Assembly: GCA_947579605.1 (NCBI GenBank)
Contig: OX388305.1
Location: 37,833,542 to 37,897,541 of the forward strand
From: Athripsodes cinereus
Taxonomy: Eukaryota; Arthropoda; Insecta; Trichoptera; Leptoceridae
DNA length: 64,000 bases
Direction: 5' to 3'
This document shows, piece by piece, positions 40,837-53,351 of this stretch. Both the position numbers and the translations under genes were made by a program. How positions within the stretch are numbered: the first letter of the stretch is position 1; every line of letters starts with the position of its first letter. The notes below the pieces were generated by a model. It was not told where the DNA came from. It saw only the letters and a list, made by a program, of their open reading frames with translations, and made no database searches.

Positions 40837-41215
40837 CAGTGGCTTAACTATAGGGTGGCAGGGCTGGCAAAACGCCACGGGCCCCTGAGCCGATGGGCCC
40901 CCCAGTCCGAGAGACCCGAGCTCAGAAGTAACTAAACATTTTTGAGAAAATTTAGTTAAAGTTATAAACAGAGAAAAGAATTTTATTAATAAATTAACAT
41001 ATTGTTGATATTAAATTGTGATTTTATCAAAATTATTTAATAGAAAGTAAAATTTATTGGATTTTTATCTAAAATGTACATAATATTAATTATTATACTG
41101 TTAAGTAACTACTTGACTTATTTATGAAAATTAAATTACAACGCGACGATTTTTACTTGAGGGGGGGATCCAATGAATTGTCATGAGCCTCAGATGATAT
41201 AGTTACGCCACACTG
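40837..41215. mobile_element. hAT-like MITE, CAGTGGCGTAACTATA family
   Basis: Left CAGTGGCTTAACTATAG, right inverted CAGTGTGGCGTAACTATA. Flanks CAACTAAT and CAACTAGC agree in 6 of 8 positions, an aged 8-bp duplication. Inside is GGGCCCC near the left, typical of this family. Confidence 0.7.
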
Positions 41216-41404
41216 CAACTAGCCCAATTTTTTTCATCTGAAATTATTTTGCTGATTTTTTTTATTTTGTATATCTAGATTTAGTTGGTATACTTTAATA
41301 TTTTATGAAACTGTTACATATTTTGTTGTGTTTATATTACAACATGTGTATGATTTGTTTAAATATAATATCTTGCATCATGATTCCGTGTTTTAGTCTC
41401 TCAC

Positions 41405-41490
41405 TTTCACTATTACGGCATTTCCCAGAGCGGGGTAGCCAGCGCACTGATTTGCAGCGTGAAAAAATATGCAAGTCGTCCTCTCGGTGT
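41405..41490 (-). repeat. 'GGCTACTCCACTTGTGGG' repeat core, minus copy
   Basis: TACGGCATTTCCCAGAGCGG then GCAAGTCGTCCTCTCGGTGT, the same block order as 30362-30440. Confidence 0.45.
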
Positions 41491-41616
41491 CAAAAAAGTT
41501 AAAGGCGTACAGAACGATGACATACTCATCGCTGAATTGATGTCAAATTCCTCAATTTCCAAAAACTTGCATAATATCTATGCATATCATGATACCAGTT
41601 AGCTGTAAGTTATTTA

Positions 41617-42115
41617 CAGAGATGTGCAAAATACTTTCAAAAAAGTATTTAAATACAAATACTTTTAAATTTTTGTATTTCAAATACTAAATACCTTTTC
41701 AAAATGGTACAAAATACGTATATACAAAATACTTTTTACAAATAGTTGAACAAGGTGTAAGACAGGGGTATTCAATATTTCCAGCACTCAACTGTTATAT
41801 TTTAACTGTTATATTTATAATTTGTTCAATCATCATTATTATGTGTCCATATCTCAAATATGGAGTACTCTAATGGAAACGTTGTATTCGTAATTCAACA
41901 AATTGACAAAAAAGCTTGCTTACGCGTATATCAATTAATGGCAGAATTTTGTTTCAAACAAATAAAAAGGTATTTCGTAAAAGTATTTTGTGTAAAATAC
42001 AAAATACTCAAAAAAAGTATTTCAAATAAAATACAAAATACTTTTTACGAAAAGGTATTTGAAATACGTATACTTGTGTTTTAAGTACTTTCATTTCAAA
42101 TACGTCACATCTCTG
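41617..42115. mobile_element. hAT-like MITE, GTATTTTG-rich family, intact copy
   Basis: Ends CAGAGATGTG / CACATCTCTG; duplication GTTATTTA / GTTATTTG (41609-41616, 42116-42123), 7 of 8 matching. The interior is built almost wholly of AAATAC/GTATTT words that fold back. Confidence 0.75.
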
Positions 42116-42297
42116 GTTATTTGTTATTCTGTCTATTCGGTGACATTTTTACTATTCGACCGAATACCGGATATTGAGTCTATCATTTGTACCTTATGAG
42201 AATTGTACAATAAAGATTATTTTATTTGTTTAAAAGTTGTTATTTGGTTTATAAATATTATACATATTGGTAAGTTGTCCCCTCATGGTGTCATGGT

Positions 42298-42590
42298 GTT
42301 TGTTATCATACTCCTCTAAAACGGCTGGACCGATTTTGATGAAATTTTGTGTGCTTATCTGGCAGGTCTGAGAATCAGCCAACATCTATTTTTCATACCC
42401 CTAAAAGTTAAGGGTGGTCCATCCTAGTTTTTACTTTTATTTTTTTGGACAAAATTATTATTTTTATTTTTTTATGGAGAAGCATTAAAAAATACCTAAA
42501 TTTTCATCCTTCAACCATCAACCCCTATTTTTTTTATAGCGATATCAGTATATGGCAAAACAACATTTGCCGGGTCAGCAAGTAATTTAT
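42298..42590 (+). mobile_element. Helitron-like non-autonomous fragment
   Basis: Contains AAAACGGCTGGACCGATTTT and GATGAAATTTTGTGTGCTTA, then ends ACAACATTTGCCGGGTCAGC followed by AAGT. These words and the GCCGGGTCAGC 3' end are those of abundant lepidopteran Helitrons (normally ending CTAGT). The 5' TC end is not clear. Confidence 0.6.
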
Positions 42591-43053
42591 AAAATTGGGT
42601 TAAGAGTAAAACAAAGAGTCAATATACTTATTTAATAGAATATATATTTGAATACATCATCTTTGTATTTACATAATAAAATCAACAATAAATAATCCAA
42701 TTCCACATAGAGAGACACTCAATCAAACACTATTCGAGGATATTATAATATTATTTAATAATAAGATATTTTTGAGATTTTTCTTTCGTTGTCGAATGAT
42801 TAATAAATAAATTATAAGAGAGATTCATTTTACTGAATGTGATTTGATTATAGGCATCTCCGAAATAAAAAAAAAAAACAACATAAACAAACATTCTATT
42901 TTTTTATATATGAATACATACGATTCGTAAACATTGAGACATAATTCCTGTTTTCTAGTGAAGGGAATTTGCTAAATCTGTCGGCTGTGTAGATGAGTTG
43001 TCTGTTGCTTAATATTCTTAAGATAATCACTTACGCAAGTGTGTAAGTCTCTA

Positions 43054-44255
43054 AGGGCCGCGATATCCAAAACGTTAACCAAGTAGTTAACTTGTTGTCA
43101 AGAGTTAACCATAAGTTAACTCAAGAAATGGTGATATCCAATGTCTGTTACGGAGATAACAAGTGGTTATTTATAACCACCCGATATTCATGAGTTAACT
43201 ATTGAATCTACGAGTTAACTTTGAGAATGAATATTTTTTTCGTCTGTAGATGGTGCTATATATCGACGGCTTAATCCGCAAACAAGATAACTCCCTTAAA
43301 CCAAACTTTACAGGAGCAACATAAAACCTTATCATATATCAATAAATACATTAAAATGATTTTTCATTGCTGTTTTTTATTGTTTTTAAGTTCAAAATCA
43401 TTAATAAATAATAATAATGTAGTATTTATAACGTAATTTTTCATAATTTCTTCTAAAAAAGGAGTTAGCATTTTCGCTAACCATATTTTCATACAATTTC
43501 AATGGAGTTAGCGTTATTTCAGTTTCATGGGTGCATGTTTTCGAACAAAAACGTCACCGCACACTGACAGCCGTCATACAAATGGCGGTAAAATGACGGA
43601 GTTAGCGTTTTTACCATATTGCCAGATGTTTGCATGGAGTTATCTTATTTTTGTGTAGCATTTTTTGTTAGTTTTAAAAAATATTTGGGAGTTATCATTT
43701 TACAGGATTATTTGTTACATCTAATAAAACTTGTTAGCGCAATAAAATCAATTTGACAAAAAAAGGAGTTATCTTGTTTGCGGATTAGGCCGTCGATATG
43801 TCATCAATTTGACAGTTACATAGTTTGACATTTTGGTTTGAGAATATTGTGTTAAAATAATATAATATATTGATCAAAACTGGATAATTATGTTCATAAT
43901 AATGTTGATACATCATCCGATGAACAATATTATTGATACTTTCAAAACACTCGTCAACATGAGCAACACGTTAAAATTTAAAATGGCGGCTCCAAACAAC
44001 CAGTGAGGTGTCAAATAACTTCCCTAGTATTGCCACTCGTACGACAAAAGTGCGTAAAAATTAATTTCAACCGATTTGTACTAAGGTATTGCCGTATGTG
44101 AATACTGTTTACATCACTACAGAAAGTTAACCTCTGGTTAAGTAACCATTGTAAATTATTTTTATGATATCACCAAACGCTGAACATGAACAAGTTAACT
44201 CATAACAGTTGATTACTTAACCACTGGTTAACTTCTATTTGGATATCGCGGCCCT
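43054..44255. mobile_element. MITE with AGGGCCGCGATATCC termini
   Basis: AGGGCCGCGATATCCAAA at both ends, inverted, followed by GTTAACCA/GGTTAACT words. It holds a second element at about 43261-43797. Residual host interior after removing that is about 665 bp with no frame. Confidence 0.75.
43261..43797. mobile_element. Nested MITE with TAATCCGCAAACAAGATAAC termini
   Basis: TCGACGGCTTAATCCGCAAA at the left is inverted at 43770-43797 (GCGGATTAGGCCGTCGA). ACAAGATAACTCC follows on both sides. The interior repeats GGAGTTAGCATT/GGAGTTAGCGTT. Confidence 0.75.
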
Positions 44256-44439
44256 GAGTAAACTGTGAAAATTAATTTATCATGTGTTTAATATATGATC
44301 GATTCACAATGTTGAGCCAGTCCTATATTAAGCTATGAATTTTGTATTACAGATACTAATGTGATCATAAGATATAGAAAAGGTAAACAATCCCTTTCAT
44401 TTATGTATAAATTGCGTTTATTTCTTAGAAAGATTAATT

Positions 44440-44784
44440 TAAACTCTAGAGAAAGAAAAATAGAAATGGAGTGGAGTAGTGAATGGATGAGGGAAGAATG
44501 ACAAAGGATATATTTATCTAAAAGAGGTAATGTCTGAAAGCATGGACACTAGAGAACTACGTGGACTGATCGCTTGGATCAAATTCTCAAGTATGGACGT
44601 GCGCTGAGTTACAGAAATCAGCATGTATGTATGAAAAATTATACAAATATGCAAGTAGCGAATGGAGTATGTAGAGATAGATCTGTGAGGCGTATCATCC
44701 TCCCTGTCTACCCCACTTGGGATATGGGGTGAGAAAAGAGATAATGAAAACATTTGTTTGCATTATTGGTTTTTGACTGTAAAG

Positions 44785-44786
<2 letters not shown>
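44440..44786 (+). pseudogene. Non-LTR family B 3' end
   Basis: Degraded 3' region with the shared GTCTACCCCACTTGGGATAT end. It leads directly into the 43-nt A run. Confidence 0.6.

Positions 44787-44829
<43 letters not shown>
44787..44829. repeat. 43-nt poly(A) run
   Basis: Uninterrupted A run between the 3' end of one LINE and the truncated 5' end of the next. Confidence 0.9.
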
Positions 44830-44831
<2 letters not shown>

Positions 44832-44839
44832 AAATACGA

Positions 44840-47494
44840 AGGGTACTTACACAGTGTTGTACCATTCACCAAATCAAAGCCATTCGAAATTCTTGGACTT
44901 CTTTGAAAAAAAAAAAAATATTGCAGAAAGTATGTAAGTGAAAATGAATTTATTTATATATTTGGTGACTTTAATATTGACATGAAAGTGAATAGTACAT
45001 ATAGAAATAGACTACAAAACATAATAAATGAAAACTGTTTGAAACAATTGGTGAATGATTACACAAGGATTAGTTTGAATTCGAAAACATTGATTGACTT
45101 GATACTCTCGAATGATATATATCTTCCTGTTGGCATCGCTGATGATTTTAAAGTGTCGGACCACGAAACACTGGTAACACAATTGGGGAAGAAAGAAGAG
45201 GTTACGGATGTAGTAAAAATAGTAACAATGAGAGATATGAAAAGTTATTCAAAGTCTAAATTGTGTGAATGCTTGCAAGCACTGGATTGGTCTGTTCTCA
45301 GTGAAGATGTAGATGAAAAAGCAGAAAAGTTTGTAGATAACTTGATAGTATCAATAGATGAATTGACACCATTAACACAGAGAGTGTTCAAAAATACCTG
45401 TAGGTGGTATACCAAAGATTTACAGAATTTACGCAGAGAAAGAGATAAGTTGTATAAGGCATTTAGATTGACTGATGATGGTTTGATATGGGAGCACTAT
45501 AAGCAAGTTAGAAATCATTATAATAAAAGTATAAAAAATCATAAATATCAATATATTAAGGATAATATAGAGAAAAGTAAACATGATCCTAAGAAACTGT
45601 GGAATAATATTAAGGATGTTGTTAAGGGTAAACAAAAAAATAAAGTGAATACTGTTGAATTTCCGGACGCGGTGGAAGACGATAATGCCAGGATTGCACA
45701 CAAGTTTAATAAGTACTTTTTGTCTAGTATCGATGATATACATAGAAGTATACCGGTGAGTACAGAAATTCAGAAAGATGATGTGCATCTTCGAGTTGAA
45801 AGATTTGAATTTACGAGCATAAGCCTGGAATCATTGAAAAAAACTTTACAGGGTTTAAAACAAAAACAGTCTGAAGACGGAATTACGGTTAAGGTTATAT
45901 TGGATTCTCTGGATGTTACGGGTTTTCTTCTGGTTGGTCTTATAAATCAATCTTTGAGAGAGGGTTCGTTTCCTAGGTCCTGGAAGACTTCTACTGTTGT
46001 TCCTGTTCCGAAGATTTTGCATGCCAAGTCGTTTGATGAATATAGGCCAATAAATTGTTTGCCGAAGTATGAACAGATTCTGGAACACGTTGCCAAAGAG
46101 CAGCTATCGGAGTACATAGAAAAGAACAACATTTTGGTTCCCCAGCAGTCGGGATTTAGAACAAATTACTCGTGTGAAACGGCAATAAATTTTATTATTA
46201 AGGAATGGAAGGAATGCATGGATAGGAAGAAGATCGTGATTGCAGTGTTTTTGGATCTGAAGCGGGCATTCGAAACAATTGATAGAGAAAGACTCATTAA
46301 AAAAATGGAAGAAATCGGCGTTGATGGAACAGCCAAACTTTGGTTTGCGAATTATTTGAAGGACAGGAAACAAAAAACTAAATTTGAAGGCGTATGCTCT
46401 GGGGAAGTTGAGGTCACTAGAGGTGTACCTCAGGGATCGGTGTTGGGCCCAATTTTGTTTATTATATATATGAACGATATAGTGCACTGTCTTAAAAAAT
46501 GTGATATCAAACTGTTTGCAGACGATACCCTTATATATATAGAATGTGACGAATTCAACGAAGGAGTGAAAACCATCCAAGACGAGTTAAATTCTGTATC
46601 AAATTGGTTAAATTATAATATGTTGAAATTAAATGTTAATAAAACCAAGTGCATGATTATGGGGAAGATACCCATAAACGGTGTATGTGAAATAAAATTG
46701 GACAATGAATGTATAGAAGTGGTTGATAAAATTAAATATTTGGGGATAGTAATAGATAAAAAATTAAAGTTTAATGATAATTTTGATTACAACTTGAAAA
46801 AAATAAGTAAAAAAATTGGTCTATTGGGTCGCATAAGTCGAAAACTGGATATAAATAGTAGAAAATTGGTGTACAACTCAGTGGTCCTGCCACACATAAA
46901 TTATTGTTCAACGATATTATTTATGGCCACGGAAGGTGAATTGAAGAGACTGCAAACTCTGCAGAACAGGGCGATGAGAGCGATACTGGGATGGAATAGG
47001 TACAGCCGAATCAAGAAAATGTTGGAGAAATTAAATTACTTGGATATTGAGCAGCTAATATATTTCAACACTTTTGTTTTTATATATAAGATCAAGAAGG
47101 GGATGGTGCCGCGCTATCTAACCAAGAATATAAAATATAATTATGAAGTACACGACTATCCCACGAGGGGTCGCGATGCGTTTAGGCTCCGAGGGGCCAG
47201 GCTTGCGGGTACGGAGAGCAGTCTTTTCTATAAAGGATTCAGGCTGTTCAACGATCTTCCGGCCGGCCTCAAGGATGCGGCTACGCTTGCGATCTTTCGT
47301 GGGAAATGTCTTAAACATTTAAAATCAAGTAAAAACTTTAGGATGATAGCGTGACACCCTGAATGAAAGAATGAGTGGATGATAGTGACGTCAGAAAGTT
47401 ATTTTCAAATAGTAGGTAATAAGGTAATTTTAAGTTATAAATAATCTATAATTTGTAACTTTATTAAAAAATTAAATAAAAAAAAAAAAAAAAA
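44840..47494 (+). mobile_element. 5'-truncated CR1/Jockey-type LINE with long intact ORF2 frame
   Basis: The frame enters inside the endonuclease (LYHSPNQSHSKFLDFF), shifts in an A13 run at 44906-44918, then stays open to TGA at 47352-47354; from Met 44982 it is 790 codons. GDFNID just before that Met and SDHETL near residue 60 are APE endonuclease motifs. The RT shows RPINCLPKYEQILE, AVFLDLKRAFETID (about 425), GVPQGSVLGP (481-490) and FADDTLIY (512-519, catalytic FADD). A thumb and C-terminal part (YLGIVID, HINYC, DYPTRGRDAFRLR) follow. The 3' end is A-rich at 47479-47494. It lacks ORF1 and most of the endonuclease, so it is dead on arrival but recent. Clade assignment from motifs only. Confidence 0.9.
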
Positions 47495-49363
47495 TTTGAT
47501 GTGATAGTGTGAATGCGACTTATGAATATTGATGTGATTATTGCTGTTATATACTTATTTTGTGATGTTTTAATAGCTTGGGGCTGGCTAAAAACATTAT
47601 GAAATGAAATCTACACAATAAATAAGAAAAAATATTTGTATTGGATTACATTACATGGTGTATATATCAAAACAAATATTAAAATATTCATCAATCAAAT
47701 ACTTCTCGTCAGTTTTAAATGGATGAACATCTATTGCTTTTGACTGTTCTATCAATTTTAGAGTTTTTAATAGCCAGATGGCAGAGTCAGAAAACTTACA
47801 ATTTAAGATTAGAGATATATATTCCACTGTTATTTTTTTTTTTTTTTAAATAACAAAAAACTTAATGTAAAGGGCCTAGTTAACAAAAAATAAATATTTA
47901 TTGTTACATATATTACTTCACAAATAATTCATAACTGGTTTAACAAAACGAAACATTTCATTTGCTTCAAATCTTGATTGCTAATGATTAATCGTATGAA
48001 TCGAAATATGTTTCACCAAGATAAAAAACATCAATAGTAGAAAAAGAATAATTCTGTAGAAGCTTAATCTTAAGGCAATGCAATGTAAATGATAGGAAAG
48101 GGGTGAGGCATCTGACAGAACTCTTCCGAATGGTACACGATAGGGAGGTCTTACAAGAGTGATTACCAACATCGAAGAAACCTTTATGGCACAAAGAGAA
48201 GTAGAAAAAATAAGCCCTGCTAATTCAAAAATTTACAATAACAAGGTGTGTGTAAAATGTTTACTAAAGTGTAATAGACAAAAACAAATACATGAAATAA
48301 AATTTGTATACGAATAGAACAATTTACTTGTCAATCTTCAACAATCCTAAACAATAATAAAATTAATAAAAAAATTGAGAATCTGAGGCCACATTCAACA
48401 TGTTTAACATTATACATAACAACTCACTTATTTTACTAACTCATTACGCATATATTCAATATAATATATATATTTCTCCCTTTTTAAATTATTATTTATT
48501 TACTTTCAAAAATATACGTGTTATTATTATTATTATATATATGATTAGAAAGGTGCTTTCGCAGAGCATATTGTACATATATGTATATAATACACTATTC
48601 ATAATTAAATGCATATTAATCAGAATAATTTCTATTAATTGTAATTTGTTTAATGTAAGCAATGAGAGAAGTATTTTCATCTATTTATTTCATTACAATC
48701 ATTACAACAAAAAATTTTGAGCTTACTTAGGTGATTCAAAACAAATTGAATTTAATTTAGAGCACAAAACACTAAGGGCCAATCATACAAACGTTTTGAT
48801 AAACTGAAAATCATAAAATTGTCAGTTTTTGCAACTCATGAACACTGGTCAATTTTATGTGTCAGTGAATGCAAGTGACAATCAAATTCCCGATTAACCA
48901 TTTATAGCAATTGCGTCAAAATCATACTAAAGGCAAATACAAGTTTGAGGTTATGTATCTTCACATAAAAAAAATATTATGCAAAAACTAAACACAACAA
49001 ATTTGCTGAAATAACTCGAGCACTTTTGTTGAAATGACTCAACACGATCAAGAGAAATTAATTATATAATTTAAACTATGACTTCAATATTACATGGAAG
49101 TAAAGTGTTATTTTTTGTACATTTATGATCTAAATATAATAGGTTTGAAACAGTAAGTTCAATGAGCAAAATATTTATAATTAACTGGCAGTTAAAATGG
49201 TTTAGGAATACAGCTACTAGAAAAACTCATACAGTAAATGTCATCTGTCTGTTAAACATCGGACTACTTATTACAGGTATTCGTCAGCATCTTTTGTTCC
49301 TAAGTTAAGCTCTAAATCAATAACAAAATCAATTTCAAAATTAAGCATCTTAATATGTATATA
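47495..49363. other. AT-rich stretch, no gene seen
   Basis: Homopolymer and (TAT)-rich sequence. The 106-codon frame at 48400-48720 is compositional (Ile/Tyr/Asn runs). Could be 3' UTR or intergenic. Confidence 0.4.
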
Positions 49364-50659
49364 CAGTAAAACCTCGTTATTTCGAAATCCAAGGGACCTC
49401 GAAAATCTGATTTCGAATTAGCGAAAACCCCGATAAATCGAAATTTTCGAAATAATTTTGATATACGCAGTATATAATATATATTATAGCCATAGGTACC
49501 ATACGTAATAGAAACAGCTGATTTGGACTTGGGTTTTTTTAAATTTCGCGCGTTCAAACAAAAAAAAACATTTGTAAGGCTGATGAAAGAGCCGCATGGA
49601 AAGGGCTAACAATTTCTACTACTCTTATACGCATTACAAATAAACAGGCGACCCTTTGTACAAGAATGGAATAGTTTGTAGTAAAACATACGTAATAAAG
49701 ACGTCATGGGCGTATCGTGGTTTATCATAAATGTAAAGCTTCTATCACATACCACGTTTTTGTCCAATCCTTGCATTTTGCACAATGAAGGTAACAAAAT
49801 ATTGATGAAACTAACAGTTTTTGACATAATTAAATTACACACACATGTAAATCTAAATATGTATGTACCTACCTAAACAATACACAAATATAAATACGTA
49901 CCTAAAACACAGTCGAATATTTAAAAATACATAATTTTAATGCTTCACTTCACACACGTTACTAAAAGTTCACTATAAATGTTAAAAAATGGGAAAAATA
50001 TTTTTGACCAAATTTGTATTTAAAACGTGTATAAAAGTTCGGATATAAAATATTTATTTATTTGGAATGGAAAATAAAAATATTAAAACACAAAATATTT
50101 CGAGTAGGTATAGGTACGTATGACGAGACGCCCATGAACAACACAGAAGTACATAATGTACATCGATCACGCTATGAGCCAGAGGATATACATAGGTAGC
50201 AGGTACCTGGTACATACTCAAAACAGCTGTAGATAGGTACATATTGAAATACAATACATTTACGATGTTTACATACAACATAGGAGATCTACTTAGAAAT
50301 TTGGAAATCCCGTTGTTAAATATTATTATGTAGCTGGGTAGTGGGTAGTGGGTAGGTCCTTTATGTGTATTAGTGTGAACACAAATTTCACATAATAAGT
50401 TTTATTGTCCCTGAATGAGCTTTGGGAAAAAACAAGGGGATTTTTTATGGCAACCAAATGTTTTCGAATTACAATATACAAATTTCTATTGTTTTGTTTT
50501 GAAAGGACCAAATATTATTTCGAATTACGTATTAGCGGGGATTTCGAATTATAAATGTCTTTTGTATGAAAATTTCATTATGGGGACATTTTTGGGGGGA
50601 ATATTTCGAATTACGACGAATTTCGAAATTACGGGGTTCGAAATAGCGAGGGTTTACTG
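49364..50659. mobile_element. pogo-like element of 1.3 kb, TA target duplication
   Basis: CAGTAAAACCTCGTTATTTC at the left is inverted at 50635-50659 (GAAATAGCGAGGGTTTACTG), with TA on both sides. TTTCGAATTA words repeat near both ends. The interior has short frames but no transposase motif I can name. Confidence 0.75.
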
Positions 50660-53351
50660 TATACATAATTGCAACGAAAAATTCATTATCCAACCAAGAA
50701 TAACTGATTTACAATTCAAATTTGCCATAGATTATTTTAGGTAATCTACTTAAGAAATTTGAATACGAATTTGGAATGATTTCTTTGCTTCAATTGTATT
50801 TACAGCAGACAGGTGCACTGAGTTTTAATTATAGAAGTAATAAAATAACATAGGATTAAACGGATATTATATAAGTTCAAACCATTCATGTTGATTAATT
50901 CAAATAGATATTATACTGAAGAACCAACAGAAATATTTTACTTACTTCGGGAATCAAATCCACAACTTACTTCTTGTACTGAATAGTTTCAACTTCATAT
51001 AATTAACATCTATGCTCCCGAGAAAGAAAAAACTCAAGTTTTGAACAAGATTAGTATTTCAAAATTCAAAGAATATTATATTATTACGTATTAAAAAGGG
51101 TTTAAGAGTTTAAATTAATAATAGGTACGTACTTCCACATTAATTTGATTTGTCTAGCAATAGAAATAGTTTTTAATAACTCTATACACAAACACCCATA
51201 CTCACAATAAAAAAAAAATACATACATATTTAGTTATGGCTGGTCTGGCAATAAGGCAAACCCTCATTAAACCAAGGCTTTACTAAAAAACAACAATTTA
51301 TTACATGATGCACCAGCCACCAGCTCAATATTATACAGCAAATTCAAATTTTTCATCTGCACGAATATTGTTCCAAAATATCGTATTTTGTTTTTTTTAT
51401 TATGTGGCAACTCCCGTCAGAATGCACTATAAACAATATTCACATTGGGAAATAATTTTAAAATCGGAACAACACTAATTCCTGTTTGCATGTTACATGT
51501 TATTTAACCAAACACAACAGTAGACATGGCAGTTATTCTGTGATTTGTGAGTTTGGGTGTATAATTTTACACATATTTTATTCCAATACAATAACATTTT
51601 TACTTTATTCTGTTGTACTGAATTCTCTACAATTATTTTTATACATTATTCTACATTTATATCAAATAGTGCCGACATTAAAAATATTAACAAAATAATA
51701 AATAAATAATGATAATATGGCAACATTATCTCGTTCAATTGTAAAAATATAAATGCATTTTATATTACGTTACTGAACCAAACATAAATAACTTCAATTT
51801 TTTTCCTTTTTTTTTTTATGAAAAAAATTTACTCTTAAAAATGCTACAATATAATCGCAATTGACTACAAAAAGTAAATAGAGTAATTTTCTCTTCTATA
51901 TAATCTCTTTCATAAATTTATTTAGAAATGAACTCATATTAAAACACAACACAGTGATGCAGGTTATAGGCCCATCTATTTTAGTAACTGACCATTTTTT
52001 AAAATCTTAAATTCAGTTTCGATAAAACACCATGTATGGACATCAAGCATCTTCAATTCATCAATAATTATAAATACAGCCTTTCAGTTTGAGCCGAGAT
52101 TGGAATATGAGTCAATATTGTTTGTAAATGTTTTGACGATGAATCCTCAAAACCTTTCATACACTTCCTAAGATATTTTATTAAAAATTTTTAATCTTTG
52201 TTGATAAATTAAATATTTACAATGTTTTTGACCCAAAACCTGCCCAGTGGAAGAGACCTTGTATTTTTTATTTTTATTTTACTTTGCCTTTATTAATGAC
52301 AGAGTCTATTGAAGACATATAAACAAATATATGAACCGACTAAAATATTTATGTGACAATTTGGTTTGACACTACATAGTGGGATATCATCGATACAAGA
52401 TTAAACAGGAAAACTTTTCATACGAATCGAATTGTTTCAAGTAATCAATAAATAATTATCATAAGACAATACAGAGAGCCGCTATAAGTTGAGATTTTAG
52501 TTGGACACATTTACAAATTAAAATACTATTAATATTTCCAACAAACAACAAACAATCATGAAGAGATGACATGTTACAACTGTGAAGTTAGCTGTATTAA
52601 CATTCCCAGTTGGCAGACTCTAACTAACTTTATAGGATAGTTATAACAAATTTATTTCAACATATTGCATCTCAGTCATGTTACTTGTTTTTTGTTTTCA
52701 ACATTTTTGGTCTATTTAACAAACAAAAGGAATCCGTGCACTCTGCTAAGCTAGATAGTAAAGCAGCTAGCGTAAACTAGACATAATATGTACGTACATA
52801 TCATAATATAATAATTATTATTATTATATATTACACACTACTATTACTGAGAGGAGATTAGAGAAGAATGTATCTATGTATATTACATGTAAAAGAACAT
52901 GTTCACTCTAAATTAAAATTAATTTGAGAATTAAACATATGTGCAAATGCAGTGGTTAAAAGAATGAATTGTTTTGAGAGTATTATCTTCTTTTCCTTCA
53001 TGTGCTGTCCTCAATGTTATCTATCGCTTGTGAGAATGTGACCCAATCTCAGGCGGTCCTAAACGGTTCCTGTATTTGTCAGAACCAGAAGATTTTGCTT
53101 CTTTCGACGCCTCTCTGACCCTCCATAATTTTTGTCAAACAAGAACTAATTTCTACGTTTCAGAATAAGTCACAATATTCATTCACGGCTCTTCATTAAA
53201 TTTACAACAAAAGTGAAGTTGTATTTAATCTATAGGACAGATATTCTACTGTAGGAGATTTTCGATGCTTGTCAAAATTCTTGGTCAATCTCAGACTCAC
53301 ATACATAGTCTGGAGTAAACATGCACCATTACAAACAAGGGCTACAGTTTA
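50660..53351. other. AT-rich stretch downstream of MCC, no firm gene
   Basis: Mostly A/T-rich. Part may be MCC 3' UTR. A short minus-strand frame at about 53003-53110 (KEAKSSGSDKYRNRLGPPEI) looks coding-like but has no proven acceptor. Confidence 0.4.

Noticed and set aside
46104..46580. 158-codon minus-strand frame
   Set aside because: Shadow of the reverse transcriptase domain of the LINE at 44840-47494.
48400..48720. 106-codon frame
   Set aside because: Compositional frame in AT-rich sequence; no start context, splice sites or homology pattern.
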